In this document: piece after piece, positions 45,006 through 53,246 of the stretch
How positions within the stretch are numbered: the first letter of the stretch is position 1
Layout of the letters: each line of letters opens with the position of its first letter
From: an uncultured Desulfobulbus sp.
Lineage (GTDB): Bacteria > Desulfobacterota > Desulfobulbia > Desulfobulbales > Desulfobulbaceae
Length of the DNA stretch: 64,000 nt
Assembly: GCF_963664075.1 (NCBI RefSeq)
Contig: NZ_OY760916.1
Coordinates: forward strand, 3,307,001 to 3,371,000
Reading direction: 5' to 3'
Notes under the pieces: generated by a model
Database searches by the model: none
Told to the model about the DNA's origin: nothing
Seen by the model: only the letters and a program-made list of their open reading frames with translations
Translations under genes and position numbers: made by a program

Positions 45006-46112
45006 ATGATTTTCCCCAATCACCACGAGATGACATCCTCAGGAACAACGTCCCAGACCGCGAATACGCCATCCAAGGAGAGCAACTGGCTCCCTGATAA
45101 TTTTGCGACTATTTCCGCTACCCTCAAGCAACTTGCCGAAAATCCTTCGGTGAAGAGGCCAGTGGCAATTTTCGATTTTGACAACACCTGCATCTTTCGC
45201 GACATTGGCCAGGCCCTGTTTCGTTTTCAGATCGAGCATCTGCGTTATAAAATCAGCCCGGAACAACTGGCTGCGATCCTGCCCCCTGAAAAGGGCAACC
45301 TCGCCGGTCGTCCCATGGCAGCGGTGCGCGCAAATCTCCTTGAAACATACAGCAGGCTCTATCCGTTGATTCAGACGGGAGAAATCGACGCGGCCCAGCA
45401 GACTGCCGACTATCCCCTCTTTGCCACGCTGCTGCTCTGGAGCACAGCCCAGGCCCGTAAAAATGAACACCTGGGGCCGCGCTTTGTGCTCCCCTTTATG
45501 GCAAAGATGCTGGCTGGATTTACCAGCAATGAGGTGCGCCAACTGGCAGTGGAGGTGGTCAATCAGGCCAGGCAGGAACCCCTAACGCACAAAACGCTAG
45601 CTGTGGAGGCACCTGCCCCCATTGGCACTATCAGCGCCAGCTATCCGCTGGGGTTGCATGCCTATCCTGAGATGCAGGCACTCATGACCCAACTGCAAGC
45701 CTGTGGCATAGAGCGCTATGTCATCTCAGCCAGTACCGAATGGTTGGTGGAAGGAGCGGCCCCGCATCTTGGTTTTCCTGTAGAGAGCGATCATATCTAT
45801 GGGATTCGTGTCCAACGAGACAGCGAAGACAGACTCACCACTGCCCCCTTTCCCGAGTATCCGGTGACCTTTCGCGAGGGGAAGGCGGAGATTATTCAGG
45901 GCCACATCGATGGCACGCCGGTGCTGGTGGCAGGCGATGCGGACACTGATTATGAGATGCTGACCCTCCCACAGATCCCCTTGCGCATCCTGATCAACCG
46001 CTGCCAGAGTGGTCTCATCGGCAGCCTCTACCGGGAACAGGGGGTTCTCCTCCAGGGAATAGATCTGGCTGAGGGGTGCTTTTTGCCCTCGCGCGAATCC
46101 GTCTGCAGTTAA
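45006..46112 (+). CDS. HAD-superfamily phosphatase (SerB-like, subclass IB)
   Basis: A 368-aa HAD hydrolase. Motif I is VAIFDFDNTC with nucleophile Asp57 and Asp59. Motif II is YVISASTEW (Ser), and motif IV is LVAGDADTDYEML with the acidic metal ligands. The long insertion between motifs I and II (about 65-215) is a C1 cap of helical type. This size and cap resemble phosphocholine or phosphoserine phosphatases, but no substrate-specific motif is visible. The start is uncertain: ATG 45006 or ATG 45030 (MTSSG), neither with a good ribosome site. No signal peptide, so cytoplasmic. Convergent with nadA. Confidence 0.8.
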   Translation: MIFPNHHEMTSSGTTSQTANTPSKESNWLPDNFATISATLKQLAENPSVKRPVAIFDFDNTCIFRDIGQALFRFQIEHLRYKISPEQLAAILPPEKGNLAGRPMAAVRANLLETYSRLYPLIQTGEIDAAQQTADYPLFATLLLWSTAQARKNEHLGPRFVLPFMAKMLAGFTSNEVRQLAVEVVNQARQEPLTHKTLAVEAPAPIGTISASYPLGLHAYPEMQALMTQLQACGIERYVISASTEWLVEGAAPHLGFPVESDHIYGIRVQRDSEDRLTTAPFPEYPVTFREGKAEIIQGHIDGTPVLVAGDADTDYEMLTLPQIPLRILINRCQSGLIGSLYREQGVLLQGIDLAEGCFLPSRESVCS

Positions 46113-46123
46113 CTGGCAGAGCC

Positions 46124-46188
46124 CCCGTCCCGACAAAAAAAGCGGACAATCCACTGAGTGGATTGTCCGCTTTTTTTGTTGGGACGGG
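46124..46188. terminator. Very long bidirectional terminator
   Basis: A 32-bp inverted repeat with one G-T pair (46124-46155 with 46157-46188). Inside it AGCGGACAATCCACT pairs with AGTGGATTGTCCGCT, and the arms carry A7 and T7 tracts, so it terminates both the HAD gene (+) and nadA (-). Confidence 0.95.
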
Positions 46189-46211
46189 ATGTATGCTAAA
46201 GAGAAAAGTAC

Positions 46212-47270
46212 TTACTTCTTCAGCGTCTCTGCAAAGGCAAGCATTCGCTCAATGGGCAGTTTAGCCTTTGCTGCGAGTTCTGGCTCGACCTGGATCTCGC
46301 CTTCGCCGGTCTCCAGGACATGGGCCAGTTTTTCCAGGGAGTTCATCTCCATCCAGGGACAACGGGCACAGCTTTCACAGGTGGCGCCATCTCCACCGGT
46401 GGGGGCACTGAGCAGGACCTTGTCCGGGGCCAGCTGTCGCATCTTGTTAAAAATTCCTGCATCGGTGGCCACAATAAACTCTTTGTTGGTCATGTTCTGC
46501 GCCGCTTGAATCAGGGCCGTGGTCGAGCCCACGACATCAGCCTGATCCACAACCTCCTGGGGTGATTCCGGATGGACAAGCACGGCTGCCTTGGGATGAA
46601 GCGAGCGCATGGTCCTTAGGGCATCGGCTTTAAACTCTTCATGAACCACACAGGAACCCGGCCAGAGAATCATCTCGACCCCGGTCTGCTGCTGCACATA
46701 ACGCCCCAGGTGCCGGTCCGGCCCCCAGAGGATTTTTTCTCCCTTTTCAGCCAGATGTTTAATCACTGGCAGCGCAATGCCAGAGGTCACCACCCAGTGC
46801 GAACGGGCTTTGACCTCCGCACTGGTGTTGGCATACACCACCACGGTGTGATCGGGATGCTGGTCACAGAAATCGCTGAAAAGATCAATGGGACAGTTTT
46901 CATCCAGGGAACAGGTTGCAGCCAGATCAGGCATTAAGACCCGTTTTTCATTGTTGAGGATCTTTGAGGTCTCTCCCATAAAGCGCACACCAGCCACGAC
47001 CAAAGTCTCTGCCGGATGCCGGGTTCCAAATCGGGCCATTTCCAGAGAGTCGGCAACGCAGCCGCCTGTCTCTTCTGCCAGGTCCTGAAGAACACCTTCT
47101 GTGTAGTAATGGGCCACCAGCGCTGCATTCTTTTCCTGCAGCATGGCTTTGATACGCTCTTTCAACGCCTCAGTTTCTGCAGCCGGTAAGACGCGTTTGA
47201 CCGGATGCGCGGGAATCTTCACCTGGGGAATGGTGACCTCTGCCAGTACTTCTCGTACTCCGTTTTTCAT
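46212..47270 (-). CDS. nadA: Quinolinate synthase
   Basis: A 352-aa [4Fe-4S] enzyme that condenses iminoaspartate with DHAP in NAD synthesis. The three cluster Cys are in [18 protein letters not shown] and [40 protein letters not shown] and [10 protein letters not shown] are other conserved blocks. It begins with about 25 residues not found in short NadA forms ([20 protein letters not shown]), fitting the longer proteobacterial type. No nadB or nadC lies nearby. Confidence 0.95.
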   Translation of the reverse strand: MKNGVREVLAEVTIPQVKIPAHPVKRVLPAAETEALKERIKAMLQEKNAALVAHYYTEGVLQDLAEETGGCVADSLEMARFGTRHPAETLVVAGVRFMGETSKILNNEKRVLMPDLAATCSLDENCPIDLFSDFCDQHPDHTVVVYANTSAEVKARSHWVVTSGIALPVIKHLAEKGEKILWGPDRHLGRYVQQQTGVEMILWPGSCVVHEEFKADALRTMRSLHPKAAVLVHPESPQEVVDQADVVGSTTALIQAAQNMTNKEFIVATDAGIFNKMRQLAPDKVLLSAPTGGDGATCESCARCPWMEMNSLEKLAHVLETGEGEIQVEPELAAKAKLPIERMLAFAETLKK

Positions 47271-47726
47271 GGCCTACTCTGCTTTCTAATCTCAAACCTG
47301 AATCCATACCTCTCAAGGGGACATTTTAAGAAAAAAGACAGGGAAAACGGGTGTCTGCTCCTGTCTGTTTTCATCTCAGTCATCCATCGTTTGTCTGGAT
47401 CCAGGTCAAACTATCCCAGCGTATCGAGCTGCACACCGGGCACTCCAACCGCAAGGATCCGTACTACTGCAAAAGGCCCGCTAGCACAACCCTTTTCCCG
47501 GTTTCTCAACCAGCTGGGAACGCAGCTCCGAGGAGAGCTGGAAAATAAATTTACAAACCCTCTCCATCATGGTTTTATCTTTATAGAGTCTTCTGAATAC
47601 TTAGATTTTTCAGATACAATCAGCAAGAAACAACGATGGTTGGCAAAAAAATCAGGTTTTCAGGATGCTTTTTGGTCATCACCCCTGTTTTCTCATCTCT
47701 CTTGGCCTTTTTCAGTGGACTAGCGC
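47271..47726. other. Intergenic region, no gene supported
   Basis: 456 bp between nadA and the DAC-like gene. The plus strand is open from 47205 to TAG 47721-47723 (172 codons), but most of that ORF lacks a start with a ribosome site and it overlaps the nadA 5' end antisense. Its stop is three bases before the ATG of the next gene, so it may only be a leader. No known motif or hairpin was found. A small gene or decayed gene cannot be excluded. Confidence 0.45.
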
Positions 47727-49052
47727 ATGCACGTTTATCCTGCAGAACTCGTTGAACTCATTACAAAACGCTGGAATAATGCGTCTGCGAGCGAGCAGGA
47801 GGGCACAGCCCCTATAGAGAGCACCCTGCCGGATAAACCCGCCCTTGAGCAGTTGATCTCCACCTGTTACCAGGTAAGCATGATGCGTGAGGAGGATCGT
47901 CCGATCACCCTGAGACTGATCGTTGCCGATCCCGAGCTGTTTCCACCGGACCAGGGGCCTCCCAAAGGCTTTCTTCGGGTTCTTTTTTCCTCAACCCGTT
48001 CTTTCAACGAGTACGAGTTGCGCCGGTTGTCACCGGCTGTTGATTTTGAACGTTCACTGATTGGTGTCATTCCCCATCCGGAAAAAGGATTTCGCATCTG
48101 GGGCATGCTGAATTCAGGTATTCGTTGGCTCCAGGAAGAGCGCGGCGGCAACAAAAAAACCACGCAACTGCCCGATACCTTTGTGGTCCATGTGACCGGG
48201 CCGGGTATGCTGACCATCTGTCGCGGGCTGAAGATCATCGCCACGCTCAACTCTGGTCGCCTGCTGGACTCTGCCGCCAACGCCTTTCAATCCAAATGGA
48301 TGCAGAAACTTTTTGCCGAAGACCGGGAAAAAATGCTGCACATCCACGAGGGATTCCGTTCCAGTGTCCTCTACCCTGTGGCCCGGATCCAGGACGAATT
48401 CATCGACAATCTTCAGTTTCAACTGCTCAAACGGATCATCAGCGTTACCCGTATGTCGCTGCATGGAGGGACCTTCCTCATTTTCCCCGGTTCCGAGCTC
48501 CCTGAACTCTCTGGTGAAAATGATCCCATTCAAATCAAGTACCGCTTCCACGAAGATGAGGCCATCAAGCGAACGCAAAACCTGATGATTCGCACCATTC
48601 GTTTGGCCACCACAGCTCTGGGTGATATTAATGAGCCCGATAAAATCATCACCTGGAAAGATTACGTTGAGCTCCGCCATGAATCAGCGGTCTATGACCT
48701 GGAAGAGGCACTCTACGAGCAGGCGCAGTTTGTTGCCAGCCTGGCCTCTGTGGATGGGGCCGTCGTCACCACCGGTCAGGGAGCTATCGGTTTTGGGGGG
48801 ATGATAGTAGGCTCGCTTGATAAGCTCACCGAAGTCGCCATCGCCCATGATGTCGAAGGGACCATGGTCTCACTTGCCAAGATTGAAGGCTATGGCTCAC
48901 GCCATCGCTCCGTCTACCACCTCTGCAACGCGCTCCATCAGGTTATGGCCTTTGTTGTTTCCCAGGATGGAAATGTGCAGCTTGCCAAGTGGCGTAACGG
49001 CATTGTCACCTGCTGGGATTTAACCAGCCAGATGTTCATGGATGACAATTAA
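47727..49052 (+). CDS. Diadenylate-cyclase-like (DAC) protein with DACNV-type N-terminal sensor region
   Basis: A 441-aa soluble protein. The C-terminal third (about 230-430) carries the two hallmark sites of DisA/DacA-type cyclases: DGAVVTTGQG (Asp343-Ala345) and GSRHRSVYH (Arg392-His393-Arg394), plus an upstream HGGTFLIFPG block. Residues 1-225 form a distinct beta-rich sensor-like domain with RWLQEERGG and VHVTGPGMLTICRGLK, consistent with the DACNV group described as N-terminal sensor domains of DAC proteins. It may make c-di-AMP or a relative; activity not proven. It ends in a TTAA overlap with the stop of the hybrid kinase gene. The ribosome site is weak. Confidence 0.7.
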   Translation: MHVYPAELVELITKRWNNASASEQEGTAPIESTLPDKPALEQLISTCYQVSMMREEDRPITLRLIVADPELFPPDQGPPKGFLRVLFSSTRSFNEYELRRLSPAVDFERSLIGVIPHPEKGFRIWGMLNSGIRWLQEERGGNKKTTQLPDTFVVHVTGPGMLTICRGLKIIATLNSGRLLDSAANAFQSKWMQKLFAEDREKMLHIHEGFRSSVLYPVARIQDEFIDNLQFQLLKRIISVTRMSLHGGTFLIFPGSELPELSGENDPIQIKYRFHEDEAIKRTQNLMIRTIRLATTALGDINEPDKIITWKDYVELRHESAVYDLEEALYEQAQFVASLASVDGAVVTTGQGAIGFGGMIVGSLDKLTEVAIAHDVEGTMVSLAKIEGYGSRHRSVYHLCNALHQVMAFVVSQDGNVQLAKWRNGIVTCWDLTSQMFMDDN

Positions 49053-50821
49053 TCACCCATTGACCAGGCCGCAAAGAGCGCTCCCAGCAATCGGGCCAGA
49101 TCAGCAGCCTTGTAGGGCTTTGCCAGCCCTCCTTTAAACCCATAGGATGCAAAATCCGCCATAATGGGATCATGTGAGTAACCACTGGAAACGATTAAGG
49201 TTGCATCTGCATCCTCTGCAAGTATCTGGCGAGCAGCCTCCTTGCCGCCCATTCCTCCGGGGACGGTCAAATCCATAATCACCGCGTCAAAGCCTCGGCC
49301 CTTTTCCTGGGCTTTTCGATACAGATCTATGGCCTCCCGACCATCACCACAGGCCTGTACCTCGTAGCCGAGGTAATCGAGCATGGCAGAGACAATATCA
49401 CAGATAGCGGCCTCGTCGTCCATGACCAGGATACGGCGGCGGCTGGCAGCCTGTCCAGGAAGCACCTGCGTTGCTTCATCCGCTTCCACGACCGGGGTTT
49501 TCATGGTCGCCGGCAGAAGCAGGGTAAAGGTGGTTCCCTTTCCCAGGGTGGAATCAACAGCAATAGTACCTCCATGCCGCTTTAGAATGGAATAGGCCGA
49601 TGCCAGGCCCAGGCCACTTCCCTCTTTCTTGGTGGTAAAATAGGGGTCAAAGACCCGCTCTATGGTCTCCTCAGACATCCCCGGTCCATTATCCTCCAGG
49701 CTGACCCGCACATAGTCTCCGGGCTCGAGTGCTGTGAGCGTCTGTTCGCTGACAGGGTAATTTTCCGCCCGCACCTGTAAACGCCCCCCCTTGGGCATCG
49801 CCTGCACTCCATTGATGATGATGTTATGCAGCACCTGGGATATCTGCCCGCTGTCGGCCTCGACACACCAGAGATCTTCGGCAATCGAGATATCGCCTTG
49901 CACCTGGGAACCTCGCAACATCAGGGTCATGGAATCGTTGATAATTTCTGAAAGACGCACCACTTTTTTCACCGGTTCTCCACCTCGGGCAAAGGTCAGT
50001 AACTGACCGGTGACTTCAGCAGCCCGCCCTGCCGCATCCTCTGCCGCTTTCAAAGGGCCATAGGCCGGGTCTTCCCGGTCTAGTAGAATCTGGGCATAGG
50101 AAAGATTGCCCATAATACCGGTTAAAATATTGTTAAAGTCGTGAGCCAGTCCTCCAGCCAATAGGCCGATGGATTCCAGCTTCTGTATTTTAATCAGCTC
50201 GTTATTCAATAATTCCCGCTCAGTGATATCGGTGAAGATGACCACCATGCGGTTACCGATCATCTGGGTATTGGTAATTGCCTGACGCACCTCGCCATTT
50301 TTGCAGCGCACACGAATTTCAAGAGGCTTAATGCCGCCCCCCTGCTCCCGGGCACGCTGCAACTCCTGGGACCACTCCAAAAGAAATGCCTCGCGGTATT
50401 CCGGATCCGGATAGGCCAACAGACACCACTGTTCTGCGGTGGGGATCTCATCAAGCGTGTAGCCATAGCGCTTGTTGAAGTGGATGTTAATGTATTCAAT
50501 GCCTGTCCCATCGGTGACCATGACTCCCACGGGAATAGCATCGAGGATATCACGCAATTCCTGAGAACTGCGCGCCAGACGCTCCGATGTTTTTCTATAG
50601 GCCTCAATCTCCCGCTCCATCAACAGGTAGATGAGAACCGCAGTACTGCAGACAAAAAACCAACCTTTCAGGGTCTGCACCAGAGAGAGTTGGTGAGTAT
50701 CCATAAAGACAAGGGCTACCAGCTGATCCGAACACCCAATCCAGAGGACCGAGACCAGCAGATAAATAGCTGCAATTTTCAGGGAGGCAGATCCCCAATG
50801 AGGCCGCTTCAATCGTGCCAT
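49049..50821 (-). CDS. Hybrid sensor histidine kinase with PAS and receiver domains
   Basis: A 590-aa membrane kinase. Two membrane helices (about 15-40 and 48-68) are followed by a PAS domain (about 88-200, AIPVGVMVTDGTGIEYIN). The dimerisation domain carries phospho-acceptor His227 in GGLAHDFNNILTG. The ATPase domain has the N box (LHNIIINGVQAM), G1 (DNGPGMS), F and G2 (FTTKKEGSGLGL). A C-terminal receiver (about 463-585) has the acceptor Asp517 in VIMDLTVPGG. No DNA-binding domain, so it feeds a phosphorelay elsewhere. It lies 26 nt after fetB and is probably its operon mate. Confidence 0.92.
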   Translation of the reverse strand: MARLKRPHWGSASLKIAAIYLLVSVLWIGCSDQLVALVFMDTHQLSLVQTLKGWFFVCSTAVLIYLLMEREIEAYRKTSERLARSSQELRDILDAIPVGVMVTDGTGIEYINIHFNKRYGYTLDEIPTAEQWCLLAYPDPEYREAFLLEWSQELQRAREQGGGIKPLEIRVRCKNGEVRQAITNTQMIGNRMVVIFTDITERELLNNELIKIQKLESIGLLAGGLAHDFNNILTGIMGNLSYAQILLDREDPAYGPLKAAEDAAGRAAEVTGQLLTFARGGEPVKKVVRLSEIINDSMTLMLRGSQVQGDISIAEDLWCVEADSGQISQVLHNIIINGVQAMPKGGRLQVRAENYPVSEQTLTALEPGDYVRVSLEDNGPGMSEETIERVFDPYFTTKKEGSGLGLASAYSILKRHGGTIAVDSTLGKGTTFTLLLPATMKTPVVEADEATQVLPGQAASRRRILVMDDEAAICDIVSAMLDYLGYEVQACGDGREAIDLYRKAQEKGRGFDAVIMDLTVPGGMGGKEAARQILAEDADATLIVSSGYSHDPIMADFASYGFKGGLAKPYKAADLARLLGALFAAWSMGD

Positions 50822-50847
50822 GACAAACGTATCTCACGCAAAAAAAT

Positions 50848-51654
50848 TTATGAGTGTTTTGGCGATCGTAAAACATCCAGGCGTAAACGCTGCCGCCGGT
50901 CAAATATGCGACGCCCTATGGCATGGACCGCAATGATGCTGCCAAATCCTGTGGAGGCGCAGAGTAAAAACATAATCATGATCTGATAATGGACAGCATC
51001 CATGGGGTTAGAACCACCCAAAATCTGCCCGGTCATCATCCCCGGCAGGCTCACCAGCCCTGCGGTTGACATGGAGTTAATAATCGGCATCATACCGGCA
51101 CGAATAGCCTGGCGACGAATTTCACCAATGGCCTCACTGGCAGTATGGCCAAGCAGCAATCGTTGCTCGATAATCCGCTGCTGCTGCCAGAGGGACTCGG
51201 TCATACGATCCATGCTCAAAGCGACCCCGCTCATGGCGTTGCCCAGCATCATTCCCAGCAGAGGAATAGCATACTGGGGCGTGTACCAGGGTTGCTGGTT
51301 GATGATCACGGTCAATGCCAGCAAAGTCAGAGTGAAGGAGGAAAAGAACATGGCTCCCGATCCGATGATCCAGCCCTGTATCCCTTTCAGGGGCCGGTGC
51401 TGGCGGGCCACGACCTCCCGCCCGGCGGTGGTCAGCATCACCAGCGAGATCAACACCATATAGGCAATATGGACATTGCTGAAGAGCAGGCGAAGAATGT
51501 GTCCGATAAGCAACAGCTGGACCGTGGTGCGAATGGCGGCAATGGTCATATTTTTGCCAAGCCCAAGCTGCATTCGCCAGGAGAGCCCACCAAGGACAAT
51601 CAAAAGCGAAGCCGCCAGTGAAAGATCCAGGGGAGTCAATGGTTTAACGCCCAT
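50848..51654 (-). CDS. fetB: FetB-type ABC transporter permease
   Basis: A 268-aa permease of the UPF0014/YbbM family with about seven helices. Patterns include LGKNMTIAAIRTTVQLLLIGHIL, GREVVARQHRPLKG, GNAMSGVALSMDR and SLPGMMTGQILGGSNP, the last close to the family signature. FetAB exports iron and protects against oxidative stress in E. coli. I choose ATG 51654: an upstream start at 51846 would add 64 unconserved residues inside fetA. It overlaps fetA by 11 nt. Followed within 26 nt by a hybrid kinase gene. Confidence 0.9.
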   Translation of the reverse strand: MGVKPLTPLDLSLAASLLIVLGGLSWRMQLGLGKNMTIAAIRTTVQLLLIGHILRLLFSNVHIAYMVLISLVMLTTAGREVVARQHRPLKGIQGWIIGSGAMFFSSFTLTLLALTVIINQQPWYTPQYAIPLLGMMLGNAMSGVALSMDRMTESLWQQQRIIEQRLLLGHTASEAIGEIRRQAIRAGMMPIINSMSTAGLVSLPGMMTGQILGGSNPMDAVHYQIMIMFLLCASTGFGSIIAVHAIGRRIFDRRQRLRLDVLRSPKHS

Positions 51655-52270
51655 TATCGACCTCCTCGGGCAGGACAAGCTGTCCGCCTTTTTCCATGCG
51701 CAAACGCCGGGCACTGACCCGGTCAAGCTGTTCAGGATCATGACTGACCCAGATGATCGGTGCGCGATGGGTCTTGGCATACCCACAGAGCAAGGTTTCA
51801 ACATTTGCCACAGCTCGAGGATCCAGGCTGGCTGTTGGTTCATCAAGCAGCAGACAACTGGGGTGGTTGACCAGCAGCCGAAGGATGGCCATGCGCTGCC
51901 GCTCTCCGGTGGAAAGACGACTTACCTGCCAGTCTTTAACGGATCCATCAAAACCAAGCATGGAGAGCATCTCGGGATCAATGGCGGCAAAATCTGAAAA
52001 ATGCTCTCCGACCTGATCAAGCCACCAGCCGCTCTCTGCCGGCAGCAAGCCAATCATCCGGCGCCAATGCGGAGCGGTGATCGTATCGGCATCGACCCCG
52101 CCTAATGCAAGGCGCCCGGTACGCGGATCAAGATCCGCAAGTGCCCTGAGCATCAGACTTTTCCCTGCCCCTGAAGCTCCTTCCAGTCCCATGCATTCAC
52201 CTGCCTGTACTCGAAACGAATAGGGACCTCGTTCGTGAAAACAGAGCTCTGCTACTTCTAAATCTGGCAT
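51644..52270 (-). CDS. fetA: FetA-type ABC transporter ATP-binding protein
   Basis: A 208-aa ABC ATPase. Walker A is GASGAGKSL (about 32-40), signature LSTGERQRMA, Walker B LLLDEPTASLD and switch His in WVSHDPEQL. The short length without a C-terminal extension suits the FetA (YbbL) type, and fetB follows with an 11-nt overlap. The start ATG 52270 has AGGAG upstream; an in-frame start at 52294 is less likely. Together they form a putative iron exporter. Confidence 0.9.
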   Translation of the reverse strand: MPDLEVAELCFHERGPYSFRVQAGECMGLEGASGAGKSLMLRALADLDPRTGRLALGGVDADTITAPHWRRMIGLLPAESGWWLDQVGEHFSDFAAIDPEMLSMLGFDGSVKDWQVSRLSTGERQRMAILRLLVNHPSCLLLDEPTASLDPRAVANVETLLCGYAKTHRAPIIWVSHDPEQLDRVSARRLRMEKGGQLVLPEEVDNGR

Positions 52271-52440
52271 ACAAACTCCTGCGGACAGTCTCAAGTGAAC
52301 ACGGCTTTGGTCTCTCTGCTAAAAACACAAAGCCAGCACGTTAGGAGGCGAATTCTCTCATCCCCGTGTTTTTCAACGAGAACGAGAAGAGTGGTCAATT
52401 CCGGGAAGGCCCCAGTGCAACAATCAGGGGCAAGGGGTGA

Positions 52441-53181
52441 TTACACGGTGGTATCCTGGAGAAGAGCGTGCAAAAACAAGGCGATCTGTTTGGCCCCATT
52501 TTCGGGCAGAGCTCCTGTTCTTTCTCGTTTTTCAAGTCGGTCAAGACATTCAAGCCAGGAGCCGGTGTACAGAGCGCGTTCTTCAATTTCCCACGAATCA
52601 AGGTGGCTGTCAAGGAAGGCTTCCAGGATCTGGGCTTCACGAAAATTGGGGCGCCTGATATAACCATAGGCCGTCTCTCCCTGGTAGGCTTCGGCAACCG
52701 TGGAGTAACCGGTCTTTCCCACCACCAAATCACAGGTTGTGGGAGCACAGACGGGTTGGGCCTGAATACGATAATCTGCCTTTAAAAAAAGCTCGCCTAT
52801 ATGCTGACTCAGCTCAGCCAGAACGGGAATTGCCGGCTCAAAGGGCGCATAGATCCAGGCCCAGAGGAGAGATATCCGAAACGATAAGGGCGCAGTCTTT
52901 TGCATATGCACTCCCCGCAGAGGATAGAATCTGCGCAAGGCCACAAGCGAGGCTGCGAGATCTTCACTCAACGCGGAATGCTGGACCAGACCGACATCAG
53001 TCTCCAGGGGATGGACCACATGGTCTGCAGAAAGAGCGTTGTTGAAAAGCCAGGGGGGAGCCGAGGTGAGAATGACAAAACGCAGGTTCAGACGCTGTTC
53101 TAAAGCCTGCATCACCGTAATGGCGCGGGTGGCATGGCCAAAACCGTGCCCACTGATAACGTAGCCAAGAGTAATCGACAT
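52441..53181 (-). pseudogene. Decayed glycosyltransferase (ISGHGFGHATR family), internal deletions
   Basis: An open frame of 246 aa opens LGYVISGHGFGHATRAITVMQ, a clear glycosyltransferase-B/UDP-sugar-transferase-like start, and ends with the family block DLVVGKTGYSTVAEAYQGE. Normal family members are about 350-400 aa. Three parts are abnormal. Residues 85-110 read unlike the family, but the next frame at about 52859-52900 encodes the expected ALIVSDISPLG block. Thirty or so residues are missing before WAWIYAPFEP. About 90 residues are missing before CDLVVGK. The net frame is retained, so it may still be translated, but the core of the donor site is lost. Probably inactive. Confidence 0.7.
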
Positions 53182-53225
53182 AGCGTGCAGTTCTTAAAGA
53201 GGCAACAAAAAGAAACACCCCCAAA

Positions 53226-53239
53226 AGCCCCCTGGGGCT
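53226..53239 (-). terminator. Short hairpin after the sensor kinase gene
   Basis: AGCCCC-CT-GGGGCT, a 6-bp stem. On the minus strand it is followed by TTTTGG, a weak intrinsic terminator between the kinase and the decayed glycosyltransferase. Confidence 0.4.
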
Positions 53240-53246
53240 GATGCAC

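Noticed and set aside
47205..47723. 172-aa plus-strand ORF before the DAC-like gene
   Set aside because: It starts inside nadA antisense, has no supported start codon in the intergenic part and no motif; kept only as an unexplained region.
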